A stretch of DNA of 64,000 bases from Symbiodinium natans (GCA_905221605.1 CAJNDS010000014.1:637920-701919), one strand, 5' to 3'. Positions 22,560 through 32,520 are shown, numbered from the stretch's first letter. A program made the numbers and translations. Notes: generated by a model not told the origin, from the letters alone.

Positions 22560-24029
22560 TGATAACTTTTAGGTTTTTTTCGAGCTGGCTCGAAAAACCA
22601 AAAGTTCTTGACCCACAAGGGCACCAGACTCGATCCGGTTTGAAAAATCCCGAAAACCCAAAAACCCCGAAATGCTAGAAGCTATGGCCCGAAATTGTAG
22701 CGACTTTTTAAGCAGTGTTGAAAAAGCGCGGCTGCTTCTCGTTGGAGAACGCTAAATTTCAAGGCGAATTGCATCATCAATTGGTTTAGTGTCAGCATCT
22801 AAATAGAACGAATTTAGTTCATCTAGTTAGTGGCTTAAAGTGTTTCACTCATTTATTATTACTGTAAAGTAGGCGATTTGAAGGAGGTAAAAGTTGAGAG
22901 CTGAATTAATTTAACGAATATAAATGGTCCTCAAAAGATTGCTGAAACTAATTAAAGTACCAAAATCGGATTTGAGAATATATGCATCTGATACATCATG
23001 TAAAAGATTATTAAGGTTTTTCATTAAAGGCCAATTAAATTAGGTAATAACCCTAGTATCAGGAACTGAGCATAATGAAGCTACACAAAAGGTTTAACCA
23101 ATTTAAGGGCCAATTAAAATACTTAACATGTTGACATGCCCAAACTCGAGTTTGATAATTTAACCAGGTGCCAGTTAGATTAATAGAGTGAAAAAACGAA
23201 TTGAGCATTGAACTCTCAAAAATCGATTTTGAGAACGCGCTTCTGTAGCCAATCCAATATTTTTAAACAATGTAAGTATTTTCAATTGAATGAACGGTCC
23301 ATATAAACTGAGTAACGGAAAGTTTCAAACTAGCCTAGCTTTCAGATTTTTTAATTGGCTGTCACAGCTAATTAGACTATTGAATCTTCAAAACTGGTTT
23401 GAGAACGCAATTACTTTCCTCACAAGCAGCGGTCGGCTTTGTCTTGGAAATTTCGTGCGTATCGTTAGCTCATTGAATTTATTCACGTACTGTAATTGTA
23501 AAATATTAAATTAAGGGTCCACTAGACTAAATAAAGGAAGTTTTGCAATAATTCAGTTTGGTCCTGACATTAGATTTTAGATAGTTTAATTGGCTTTCAA
23601 TTTATCTAACATGCACTTCACGATTTGCTTTAAGAATGTAGCTTATTCATGAATTCACCTAGTTTAAGTAGTCTAATTTGGTGCAAGTTAGTTTGTAAAT
23701 TCAAACTGGTCCAAGTAATTATTTTAATACAAGAATACTGTTATTTACATATGCTTCAAAGAATGGTTCTATTTATTCAGGGCCAATAAAAGCTTTTGCA
23801 GACTCTAGTTTCAGGACCTGAAAAGTATGTAATGGCTTCATTTTATTTACTGATTGATTAGATCCTGACTTGAACTGTTTATATGATTACAGCGAGGTTT
23901 AGAGCGAGGTTGAGAACCGTACTCAATATAGTGAGTTTAGGTAGTTAAACTACTTTAACTACATGGACATTTCATGACCCTGAATGAAGCCGTTTAAAGT
24001 AATTAACTTAACGAAAATATTGATTCCAG
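22560..24029. other. AT-rich island without genes
   Basis: About 1.5 kb is strikingly AT-rich compared with the GC-rich flanks and has no frame longer than about 75 codons. A degenerate motif (CAAAATCGGTTTGAGAA-like) recurs at about 22964, 23138, 23216 and 23388, and AATTAA/ATTTAA words are very common. It could be an old repeat, a replication or matrix-attachment type region, or organelle-derived DNA; I see no organelle gene in it. Confidence 0.6.
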
Positions 24030-24152
24030 ATTTCTAGATTTGCAAGGCCAATGTTCCCGGGCCTCCAGATTCCAGATTGCAGATTTCCAGATTCCAATTT
24101 CCAGATTTGCATGGGCCAATGTTCCCGGGCCCCCGGATTCCAGATTGCCAGA
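24030..24152 (+). repeat. Direct repeat of about 55 bp
   Basis: GCCAATGTTCCCGGGCC followed by CCAGATTCCAGATTGC-type text occurs twice (about 24048 and 24116), with CCAGATTT words between. It precedes the microsatellite. Confidence 0.7.
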
Positions 24153-24217
24153 AGTGCTCAGGCACGATCGTTCAGAGATTACATCGTGTTGGCCTTGCAA
24201 GTCTGGAAATTTGGAAT

Positions 24218-24219
24218 CT

Positions 24220-24252
<33 letters not shown>

Positions 24253-25115
24253 CACACATATGCACATATATACATGTATACATATCTGCATATATACATA
24301 TATACATATATACATATATACATATATACATATATACATATATACATATATACATATATACATATATACATATATACATATATACATATATACAAATATA
24401 CATATATACATATATACATATAGACATATAGACATATATATGCATATAGACATATAGACATATAGACATATATACATATATGCGTATATACATATATACA
24501 TATATACATATATACATATATACATATAGACATATAGATACATATGACATATATATATAGACATTATATACATATAAACATATATACTATATACATATAT
24601 ACATATATACATATATACATATATACATAATACATATATACATATATACATATATACATATATACCATTATACATACATATATACACATATATACATATG
24701 TATATATATATACATACATACATATATGCATATAACATAAATACTTATATACTTATATACATATACATATACATATATACATATATACATATATACAGAT
24801 ATACATATATACATATATACATATGTACATATATACATATATACATATATACATATATACATATATACATATATACATATATACATATATACATATATAC
24901 ATAGAAACATATATACATATATACATATACACATATATACACAAAAACATAGATACATAGATACATAGATGCATACATACATACATGTATGCATATATAC
25001 ATATATACATATATATACATATATACACATATACATATATACATACATGTATACACATCTACATATCTTATATACAAGAACACTTATACATATTTACATA
25101 TAGCATACATACGTA
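24218..25115. repeat. Long (ACATATAT)n microsatellite
   Basis: A (CA)n start at 24220 leads into about 0.9 kb of an 8-bp unit ACATATAT with substitutions. The 8-bp period makes frames of YICIYVYM-type peptides on the minus strand and THIHIYIY-type on the plus strand; these are artefacts. Confidence 0.95.
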
Positions 25116-25236
25116 TGTACATACGTAAAGACCATATGTGTGCATACATGTACGAATTAGGTAGGGCATTTTCATTTACACCCAAGCAATTGCTGTGCCA
25201 CATGTTTTCCTTTCAATGGTTACTCCTTGATTTCAG

Positions 25237-25319
25237 GTAAAGATTTCGACGTGGTGGCGAAGGTGTTGGAGAGAAAACTGGACCTGCGGAGCAACTCGTC
25301 GGAGCTTTGGACGTGCGTG
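25237..25319 (+). CDS. Candidate exon, unrecognised
   Basis: Following TACTCCTTGATTTCAG with G next (AG|G acceptor), the frame reads GKDFDVVAKVLERKLDLRSN then SSELWTCVK, ending at two TAG codons (25324 region). Alternatively it may splice out at TGC|GTGAAG (about 25317). Composition looks strongly coding, but the family is unknown. It may belong with the exon at 25894-26011. Confidence 0.35.
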
Positions 25320-25893
25320 AAGTAGTAGGGTGTCTTACCTGCAAGAGTGTCAGGCAGTGCCTAGAACTCAACAGTCAGCGCTTGTGGAAGCAAGTAGGAC
25401 GCTGGCTTTGAAGCTAGCCCGTGGTGTTCTTTTGTTTCTCGTGCTTGGCGGCGAGATCTGAGGTATGATGTGGGGAAAGGAGAATGTTGGACGTACCTGG
25501 GCTGAATTCAGAGAATGATTCGTAGTTACACGGTCAACCTTGGCTGTCGATTGATACGGACACTTGGGGATGGTATGGTTCACTCGCTCGTTTGGTGCGT
25601 TGTCAACCTCTTGTGACTCTCTCACCTTGAACTGGCACTCGCTTCCACTGTTATTGATCAACCGAATCCAGTGCCAAATCTCTGTTGAAACTCGCCACTC
25701 TATCTCCTGCCCATGAAATCTTCTGCTTGTTCCTTTCCTATGTTCCACTTTAGATGGACGTGCAAACTTTCAGGGTTCTCTTGCTTTTATGGTGGTTACT
25801 GATTGCCGTGCCTCTTTGCAGGGTTGTTAGGCTTCTTGAGCCGAACAGCGCTTTCAGGGCTGCGGGCTTGTGACTCCACTGGTCCTTATTAAG

Positions 25894-26011
25894 GGCTGTG
25901 TATCTTGATCCGCCAGGAGATGCGAAGATGCTGCAAGAGGCAAGTGTGGACCTCGCCAAGTTACAACAAGCAGCTCTTACGCGGTTTCCAGGGGCGGAAC
26001 TAGAGGCTTAG
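25894..26011 (+). CDS. Candidate terminal exon, unrecognised
   Basis: An AG|G site at 25892-25894 precedes a frame reading AVYLDPPGDAKMLQEASVDL and then AKLQQAALTRFPGAELEA, ending with TAG at 26009-26011. Another AG|G site lies at 25820 (TTTGCAG|G), but its frame meets TGA at 25871. The product is unrecognised. It ends just before the repeat-protein frame. Confidence 0.35.
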
Positions 26012-26034
26012 AACTTTGGGGCCAATGTGATTCG

Positions 26035-29000
26035 TTGAGATCGCCAGTGATTGCTAAGGCAGAGGGTGTTTATGGCCATGGGCTTTGTGTCAAAAGAAGC
26101 GTGGCCAAACTTCAGCTGAATGCTTCAGCGAGCAGTTTGAGGACCTCCCGGCTCAATGGCGCGGCGATCTGCACAGTAGCTTCTCAGCCACAGTGTGTGC
26201 ACAACCAGCAAGACGCCACATTGGCAGCCGTGCTGCTGCAAATCCATTTCGTTAATTGTCTGGAGTCATCTGGTCCTTCGTTTTGGCTCGCCCCGGTCAG
26301 GCTGAAACTCCCGATGCAGGCGGTTGCGGGAGCAAAGGGCTTCAGCAAAGGCACCGCATTGGTGGCCCTGGCACAAGCTGCCGCGAAGATTTCCGGCTCC
26401 AGCTTGGCCTGTCAAGACGGCTGTGGTGGCATGAGAAGCTGGTATGGTGCTTTGTCCTTGGCAGGCATGCAGTACCAGAAGTCCTTGCTCGATGCTTCAG
26501 CGAGCAGTTTGAGGACCTCCCGGCTCAGTGCCGCGGCGGCGATCTGGACAGTAGCTGCTCAACAGCCACAGCGTGTGCACAACCAGCAAGTCGCCACATT
26601 CAGTAAGCTGGCAGCCGTGCTGTTGAAGATCGATCTCGTCAATTGGCCGGAGACATCTGGGGCACAAGCTGCCGCGAAGATTTCCGGCGCCTGTCAAGAC
26701 GGCTGTGGTGGCATGAGAAGCTGTTATGGTGCTTTGTCCCTGGCAGGCATGCAGTACCAGAAGTCCTTGCTCGATGCTTCAGCGAGCAGTTTGAGGACCT
26801 CCCGGCTCAGTGCCGCGGCGGCGATCTGGACAGTAGCTTCCCAACAGCCACAGCGTGTGCACAACCAGCAAGTCGCCACATTCAGTAAGCTGGCAGCCGT
26901 GCTGTTGAAGATCCATTTCGTCAATTGGCTGGAGTCATCTGGTCCCTCGGACTGGCTCGCTCCTGTCAGACTGAAACTCCCGATGCAGTCGGTTGCGGGA
27001 GCAAAGGGCTCCAGCAAAGGCACCGCGTTGGTGGCCCTGGCACAAGCTGCCGCGAAGATTTCCGGCTCCAGCTTGGCCTGTCAAGACGGCTGTGGTGGCA
27101 TGAGAAGCTGTTATGGTGCTTTGTCCCTGGCAGGCATGCAGTACCAGAAGTCCTTGCTCGATGCTTCAGCGAGCAGTTTGAGGACCTCCCGGCTCAGTGC
27201 CGCGGCGGCGATCTGCACAGTAGCTTCTCAACAGCCACAGCGTGTGCACAACCAGCAAGTCGCCACATTCGGTAAGCTGACAGCCGTGCTGTTGAAGATC
27301 CATGTCGTCCATTGGCAGGGGTCATCTGGTCCTTCGTTTTGGCTCGCCCCGGTCAGGCTGAAACTCCCGATGCAGTCGGTTGCGGGAGCCCTTTGCTCCA
27401 GTAAAGGCACCGCGTTGGTGGCCCTGGCACAAGCTGCCGCGAAGATTTCCGGCTCCAGCTTGGCCTGTCAAGACGGCTGTGGTGGCATGAGAAGCTGTTA
27501 TGGTGCTTTGTCCCTGGCAGGCATGCAGTACCAGAAGTCCTTGCTCGATGCTTCGGCGAGCAGTTTGAGGACCTCCCGGCTCAATGCCGCGGCGGCGATC
27601 TGCACAGTAGCTTCCCAACAGCCACAGCGTGTGCACAACCAGCAAGTCGCCACATTCAGTAAGGTGGCAGCCGTGCTGTTGAAGATCGATCTCGTCAATT
27701 GGCCGGAGACATCTGGTCCCTCGAATTGGCTCGCTCCTGTCACACTGAAACTCCCGATGCAGTCGGTTGCGGGAGCAAAGGGCTCCAGCAAAGGCACCGC
27801 ATTGGTGGCCCTGGCACAAGCTGCCGCGAAGATTTCCGGCCCCAGCTTGGCCTGTCAAGACGGCTGTGGTGGCATGAGAAGCTGTTATGGTGCTTTGTCC
27901 CTGGCAGGCATGCAGTGCCAGAAGTCCTTGCTCGATGCTTCAGCGAGCAGTTTGAGGACCTCCCGGCTCAGTGCCGCGGCGGCGATCTGCACAGTAGCTT
28001 CCCAACAGCCACAGCGTGTGCACAACCAGCAAGTCGCCACATTCAGTAAGCTGGCAGCCGTGCTGTTGAAGATCCATTTCGTCAATTGGCTGGAGTTATG
28101 TGGTCCTTCGGTTTGGCTCGTTGCCGTCAGACTGAAACTCCCGATGCAGTCGGTTGCAGGAAAGGGCTCCAGCAAAGGCACCGCATTGGTGGCCCTGGCA
28201 CAAGCTGCCGCGAAGATTTCTGGCTCCAGCTTGGACTGTCAAGATTGCAGTGCTGACGCTTCTTTGGCTGTCGGTACCTTGGTGAGAGCCGTTGGGGAGG
28301 CCGAGCTTGAGTTTGAGGTTCGTACTGTTCGCAAGCAAAACATCATGACAGCAATCTTCACGGACGCCAGCTTAAAAAAACAGTACGTGGCTGCACTCAG
28401 AAAGCCGACAGCAGCTTATGTTTCGAAGATTGGTGCTGACAAGAACAAGCTGGAACTTCTGGCCCCCTTGCGATTTGACGGAGGCTGGATAGGACTGCAA
28501 CGTCTAGCCTCCCGGTCTGGTATCACGCCTGCCCTGCTTGACAAGCTGTTTTCCAGGGGAATCTTGAGCAAGGGCAGCTCGTTTCGGTATTGTGGTGTTG
28601 CCGCAATGCAGCGGTGCCGATTCAAGATTGCCTCGCGGACGCCTGCAATTGCAGCTGTTTGCGTAGGGAATTGGTGTGCTGCCGCTCCGCTGCGGACTGC
28701 AGCCAGAAGACTGAAGAGCTCCTTTTGTGATGATCTAGTCAAACAGCAGCTGGTTCAGGGATCCTTTGCCAGCAACCGCACTTGTTCCTGGGCACAACAA
28801 GCTTATCCGTTTCTCGAGATTTCTTCACTTCTGCCTGTGCAAAAGCTCGCTGAAAGCCTCTGCTCTTTGGCACGCTGGCAGTGCCAGAAGTCCTTGCTCG
28901 ATGCTTCAGCGAGCAGTTTGAGGACCTCCCGGCTCAGTGCCGCGGCGGCGATCTGCACAGTAGCTTCCCAACAGCCACAGCGTGTGCACAACCAGCAAGT

Positions 29001-29577
29001 CGCCACATTCAGTAAGCTGGCAGCCGTGCTGTTGAAGATCCATTTCGTCAATTGGCTGGAGTTATGTGGTCCTTCGGTTTGGCTCGTTGCCGTCAGACTG
29101 AAACTCCCGATGCAGTCGGTTGCAGGAAAGGGCTCCAGCAAAGGCACCGCATTGGTGGCTCTGGCACAAGCTGCCGCGAAGATTTCTGGCTCCAGCTTGG
29201 ACTGTCAAGATTGCAGTGCTGACGCTTCTTTGGCTGTCGGTACCTTGGTGAGAGCCGTTGGGGAGGCCGAGCTTGAGTTTGAGGTTCGTACTGTTCGCAA
29301 GCAAAACATCATGACAGCAATCTTCACGGACGCCAGCTTAAAAAAAAAGTACGTGGCTGCACTCAGAAAGCCGACAGCAGCTTATGTTTCGAAGATTGGT
29401 GCTGACAAGAACAAGCTGGAACTTCTGGTCCCCTTGCGATTTGACGGAGGCTGGATAGGACTGCAAGGTAGGATGCACAGCGCGCTCGAGAACCAAGTCC
29501 TCGGCAGCCCCCTGGCAACTCGGCCGCGAGAGTTCATAGTGCAGCCTGCCTACATGGTATTTCCAGGCTGTATATGA
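26035..29577 (+). CDS. Tandem-repeat protein (about 129-residue repeats)
   Basis: The frame is open from about 25909; the listed start is TTG and the first in-frame ATG is at 26314, so a 5' exon is probably missing. The product is about 1,180 residues. It consists mainly of seven copies of a module containing DASASSLRTSRLSAAAAI, QQPQRVHNQQVATFSKLAAV, LAPVRLKLPMQSVAGAKGSS and CQDGCGGMRSCYGALSLAG. Anchor spacings are 372, 282, 387, 387, 387 and 966 bp, all multiples of three. Copy variants also differ by whole codons (GAKG against GKG). A non-repeat segment (about 28240-28880, containing GTLVRAVGEAELEFEVRTVR and ALRKPTAAYVSKIGADKNKL) follows copy six, and its first half recurs after copy seven. 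There is no signal peptide or known domain. The last copy ends in a diverged tail after a possible donor (CTGCAAG|GTAGG, 29467). Function unknown; it could be a polyprotein or a structural repeat protein. Confidence 0.55.
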   Translation: MRSPVIAKAEGVYGHGLCVKRSVAKLQLNASASSLRTSRLNGAAICTVASQPQCVHNQQDATLAAVLLQIHFVNCLESSGPSFWLAPVRLKLPMQAVAGAKGFSKGTALVALAQAAAKISGSSLACQDGCGGMRSWYGALSLAGMQYQKSLLDASASSLRTSRLSAAAAIWTVAAQQPQRVHNQQVATFSKLAAVLLKIDLVNWPETSGAQAAAKISGACQDGCGGMRSCYGALSLAGMQYQKSLLDASASSLRTSRLSAAAAIWTVASQQPQRVHNQQVATFSKLAAVLLKIHFVNWLESSGPSDWLAPVRLKLPMQSVAGAKGSSKGTALVALAQAAAKISGSSLACQDGCGGMRSCYGALSLAGMQYQKSLLDASASSLRTSRLSAAAAICTVASQQPQRVHNQQVATFGKLTAVLLKIHVVHWQGSSGPSFWLAPVRLKLPMQSVAGALCSSKGTALVALAQAAAKISGSSLACQDGCGGMRSCYGALSLAGMQYQKSLLDASASSLRTSRLNAAAAICTVASQQPQRVHNQQVATFSKVAAVLLKIDLVNWPETSGPSNWLAPVTLKLPMQSVAGAKGSSKGTALVALAQAAAKISGPSLACQDGCGGMRSCYGALSLAGMQCQKSLLDASASSLRTSRLSAAAAICTVASQQPQRVHNQQVATFSKLAAVLLKIHFVNWLELCGPSVWLVAVRLKLPMQSVAGKGSSKGTALVALAQAAAKISGSSLDCQDCSADASLAVGTLVRAVGEAELEFEVRTVRKQNIMTAIFTDASLKKQYVAALRKPTAAYVSKIGADKNKLELLAPLRFDGGWIGLQRLASRSGITPALLDKLFSRGILSKGSSFRYCGVAAMQRCRFKIASRTPAIAAVCVGNWCAAAPLRTAARRLKSSFCDDLVKQQLVQGSFASNRTCSWAQQAYPFLEISSLLPVQKLAESLCSLARWQCQKSLLDASASSLRTSRLSAAAAICTVASQQPQRVHNQQVATFSKLAAVLLKIHFVNWLELCGPSVWLVAVRLKLPMQSVAGKGSSKGTALVALAQAAAKISGSSLDCQDCSADASLAVGTLVRAVGEAELEFEVRTVRKQNIMTAIFTDASLKKKYVAALRKPTAAYVSKIGADKNKLELLVPLRFDGGWIGLQGRMHSALENQVLGSPLATRPREFIVQPAYMVFPGCI
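26122..29290 (+). repeat. 387-bp tandem array
   Basis: The anchor GCTTCAGCGAGCAG starts at 26122, 26494, 26776, 27163, 27550, 27937 and 28903. Full units are 387 bp; the second interval lacks 105 bp and the first lacks 15 bp. Copies are nearly identical over most of their length, which indicates recent amplification or gene conversion. Confidence 0.9.
27915..28500 (+). repeat. 586-bp duplicated block, first copy
   Basis: This segment recurs at 28881-29466, exactly 966 bp later, with very few differences (for example CAGTACGTG against AAGTACGTG near 28381/29347, and GGCCCC against GGTCCC near 28460/29426). The copies diverge sharply after CTGCAA: CGTCTAGCC at 28501, GGTAGGATG at 29467. Confidence 0.9.
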
Positions 29578-29750
29578 CAGGGGCTTGCTTGCTCATGTGG
29601 GCTTCATGTGGGTATTTCCCCAAATGGGGTACCCTTAATAGACCCCCAAAATAGTAGTATATTCCTTATTAAAGGAACCTCCAAAAGGGGACCCCTTATG
29701 ACCCCTGATTATCGGAACCCCTCCCCCCCCCCCCCGTTTCAATCATGATG
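29578..29750. other. Possible intron with C run
   Basis: GGGG/CCCC-rich sequence with short inverse segments (CCCCAAATGGGG, AAAAGGGGACCCCTT), a C run at about 29723-29735, and then TGTCATGTCTTGCAG at the right end. It could be an intron linking the repeat protein (donor at 29467) to the downstream exon, but the AG is followed by T, not by the usual G. Confidence 0.35.
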
Positions 29751-29760
29751 TCATGTCTTG

Positions 29761-29968
29761 CAGTCGTTCCAGACATGGCCCTTGGTATGTGCAGGAGCTC
29801 CAAGTTGGAACCGCCTGCCTCAAGACGGATGTCTTTGCACCAGGGTGGTATTCCCAAAATGGGGCGCCGATGCAGGAGCAGGACGCTTCATGCAATAGCT
29901 GGAATGCAATTTGGTTGACGAGGTCTCGTGAATGGTTTGGCTTGAAGACTGCAATTGCAGGGTTGAGA
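29761..29968 (+). CDS. Candidate exon, unrecognised
   Basis: After CTTGCAG the frame includes HGPWYVQELQVGTACLKTDV and then FAPGWYSQNGAPMQEQDAS, with coding-like composition, running into a G run (29972-29988). An alternative frame is also open. No domain is recognised. Confidence 0.25.
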
Positions 29969-30002
29969 GTTTCGGGGGGGGGGGGGGGGGTAGGAGGAGA
30001 AG

Positions 30003-30276
30003 AGTGCAACAAGGGTTCGTGATACTGGCAAATGCGTCGCCTTACACGCCTAAAGTCGCCTTCAGCAACGCTGGTTTTGTGAAAATTGCTCGTGACCTCA
30101 AGCCGGAACAAGGAAACGCCTGCCGCCGGGTCGTTTTTGACCACCGTGGCAGAGGCCGGCAGACATGGGATTACCATCCCGAGGTCCTGAACTCCCAAAT
30201 TCACAGTGCCGCGAGGTGGCGCAACGGATTGGGTGTGGGGACTTCATTTTTGGACACCCCCTGCCTTGGGGTCTGA
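30003..30276 (+). CDS. Candidate exon, unrecognised
   Basis: The frame reads FVILANASPYTPKVAFSNAG, VKIARDLKPEQGNACRRVVF and then DHRGRGRQTWDYHP, ending at TGA (30274-30276). Composition is coding-like. It lies just after the G run and may be one exon of the gene that continues to 36 kb. Unrecognised. Confidence 0.3.
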
Positions 30277-30448
30277 GTGCACATAGAAGAAGTTTCTAAG
30301 GCTGCCTTGCTGTTGATGAGAAGGGGGATCGTAGAAGGGGCCTGGGGTACGTACCGTAGGACCCAAGGGGCGATGTTAGAACAAGTTCGGGGTCCGCAGG
30401 CTGAGGGTTCCAGCCCACGAAGATCCACCTTGTCTAAAAATCTTGCAG

Positions 30449-30613
30449 GCGACTCGCCTCCGCCTCACGCAGCACGCCGCTCTCCGCCTCGAAGTACCAC
30501 TGAACACAGCAGTGGATGTGCTGGAGACAGCTGAAGACGGAATGAAGAAGGTCCGACTGCTGCTACCCGATGATGCCACGGACGAAGCATGGGTGAACCC
30601 TGAAGACCTGCAG
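30449..30613 (+). CDS. Candidate exon upstream of the condensation domain
   Basis: A clean AG|G acceptor (TCTTGCAG|GCG) opens 55 codons in phase 0, ending at CTGCAG|GCGTGG, a GC-type donor. It reads ATRLRLTQHAALRLEVPLNT, AVDVLETAEDGMKKVRLLLP and then DDATDEAWVNPEDLQ. The alternation of short hydrophobic strands with a Trp-containing end is reminiscent of a small SH3-like beta barrel, but that is a guess. It may be a 5' exon of the condensation-domain gene. Confidence 0.45.
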
Positions 30614-30923
30614 GCGTGGCAGTGGAAGGGGGGTCTGGACAGGCGGGAGGGGGGCCCCTCCCCTTAAGCATGGGGGGATCCACGAAGAGAACGCAGGAAG
30701 CAGCAAGCATGTGTGTGGACTCCCACGGAAGCCAAGAGTATCCCGAACACATGTAGAGGTCTGGAGAACTCTTCGCCCTAGAAAGGTAGGAACATCACAG
30801 GAACTCCTGGTGGTCGGCACCCCTGACTCCTTTGATGCTGCCCGCAAGCCAGACAAGCAGCAGGCCACAACTGCGCGGATGCTTTGGAACTCCTGACAGT
30901 CAGTACTGTGTAGTCCTCAAGCA

Positions 30924-31088
30924 TTGTTCCCAAAAATTGACCCTGAGGCGGGCGGTCTGGAAAGGGTTGGGGAGTTCTACCTGATGGGACAAAAGAGACG
31001 AACTGCCTTCGCAGAGGCTCTGGATGTGAGCTTGCTCTCGGACAGACTCGCAGCCTTGGTCAGAAATCTGAGGCAGCTGCATGCCCGT
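30924..31088 (+). CDS. Candidate exon upstream of the condensation domain
   Basis: The frame reads FPKIDPEAGGLERVGEFYLM, GQKRRTAFAEALDVSLLSDR and then LAALVRNLRQLHAR, and ends at a good donor (CGT|GTAAGG at 31089). The last part is predicted helical. The acceptor on the left is unclear. A further short candidate, HPYLTPFLNMCLSLTSQQA between TCCCAG|G (about 31378) and GCG|GTAAAA (about 31436), may follow. No family is recognised. Confidence 0.4.
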
Positions 31089-31800
31089 GTAAGGGCAGGC
31101 CTTTCCACGGGTTCGGCAAGGTCGATGATGAGGTCTTCTGCTATTGCCAGCTCTTGGCTTCTGCACGAAGCGGTTCGAGTGCGTCGCTAGGAGCTGAAAA
31201 TCATCAGGTGTTCTTAGTGCCGGTGGGCTGCAGATGTCACGGAAGTTTGCATGTGGTGCCTGGCATTTTCTGCCGAACTTGCTTTCGATTGCTTGCGAAA
31301 GTTGCTTTGTTCGCCAGCTTTGCTGAGTTCATGTGTTGTCGATCAAGTTCTTCGTAATGGCTCTTTTGTAGTCCCAGGTCATCCGTACCTCACACCTTTT
31401 CTGAACATGTGTTTGTCTCTCACAAGCCAGCAAGCGGTAAAAGAATGTAGAAGCCAAGACATACAGCTTTGGTGGAAGTGACCGGACCTGGACAATGTGG
31501 TTCACTGCAAGTTAAGGCCACAAACAGGGTACTTAATTTCTGGCCACGAAGGTTTCCCGCGTTGACTCGCTTGCATCCTTTATCCAATCTTCTCCGCGGG
31601 AGGGAGCATCTTGTAGTGCATGATCAGATGTTCCTGGTTGCCTTGCCATTCCAAAGTCGACGGATGGCGGGAAACAGGCTCAGGCGTCAACGTAGTAAAG
31701 CTGCAGATGGTTTGACAGCAACAGGAGATCACCGATGCTTGCTCTTTGACTTCCTTCTATTCTAGTCTAGCGTGCTAGCCTGCAGTGCTCGAATGCATCT

Positions 31801-32403
31801 ATGTGCCCCGGCCTACTTGAAGCGACTGCAAGGTGCAGTCCAAGACGCACCGGATACGTTTTCTCGTCCAGCCGAGGTGGAGCAGAGGAACCGGCAACAT
31901 ATGGTCTATCATTGATGCAGAAGTTTTTCCTGCAGACTTATGTGTTTACTGATGGACAGGCTGCCTTCCCGACGGCGGTTTCCAGGTGGAGCAAAATGTG
32001 GTTCTCACGACACAGCATATCAAATGCCGTGCAGCAGCTGATTCAAAGACATTCAATTTTTCGTACATTCTACGATTTGCGCTCCATGACACAATCACTT
32101 TGGCCACCCACCCAGCACGTGGTGAAAGAACTGGAAAGAGAACTTCTCTGTTTCGTGAGAGTGAAGGACAAGTGTGAGGCCAAAGTCATGGCAGAAGTGT
32201 TTGCCAGGGAGCCATTCGGTCTATCGCAGCAGTCAGCCCTACGTATTCTTATTATCGAGATGGAGGATGACACCAACGAAGAAAAGATGTTGTTTGTCAT
32301 GCGCGCTGCGCATGTGGCATCAGATGGCTTTACCCTGATGCTGCTGGATAAGCAGCTCACCTCTAGCCTGACGACTGGCTCTGCGCACGGACCTGAAGAT
32401 GAG
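31801..32403 (+). CDS. Condensation-domain protein, exon A (N-terminal lobe)
   Basis: Recognised as the N-terminal half of a condensation (C) domain, the acyl- or peptide-bond-forming domain of non-ribosomal peptide synthetases. LSLMQKFF (residues 36-43) fits the first core motif. QRHSIFRTF (82-90) fits the RHxxLRTxF motif. EPFGLSQQSALRILIIEM (137-154) fits the FDLxxGPLLR motif. AAHVASDGF (169-177) fits HHxxxDG, with the second, catalytic His kept (H171) and the first replaced by Ala. D175 and G176 are present. The open frame continues to 32439, but DEDE-type GATGAG|GCGAGG at 32403 is a GC donor in phase 0, and the next exon at 32521 continues the domain. The true start may lie in an upstream exon; the ATG at 31801 is only the first in this frame. 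No adenylation or carrier domain is seen nearby, so it may be a stand-alone C-domain enzyme. Confidence 0.7.
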
Positions 32404-32520
32404 GCGAGGTATGACATGCTCTCGATTCCCTGTAAATAACTCACGAAGAAACACTTCCTGTACTTGGGCTGGGAGCTGCCAGCATGTTCAGCTGTTATCC
32501 TCTTATATGCTCGGAGCCAG

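Noticed and set aside
24003-25083. Long Tyr/Ile/Val/Met-rich frames over the microsatellite
   Set aside because: They are produced by the 8-bp ACATATAT period; no protein-like diversity.
26497-29304. Minus-strand and other-frame ORFs of about 80-180 codons in the 387-bp array
   Set aside because: They recur once per unit and are interrupted; only the plus frame from 26035 stays open through all units.
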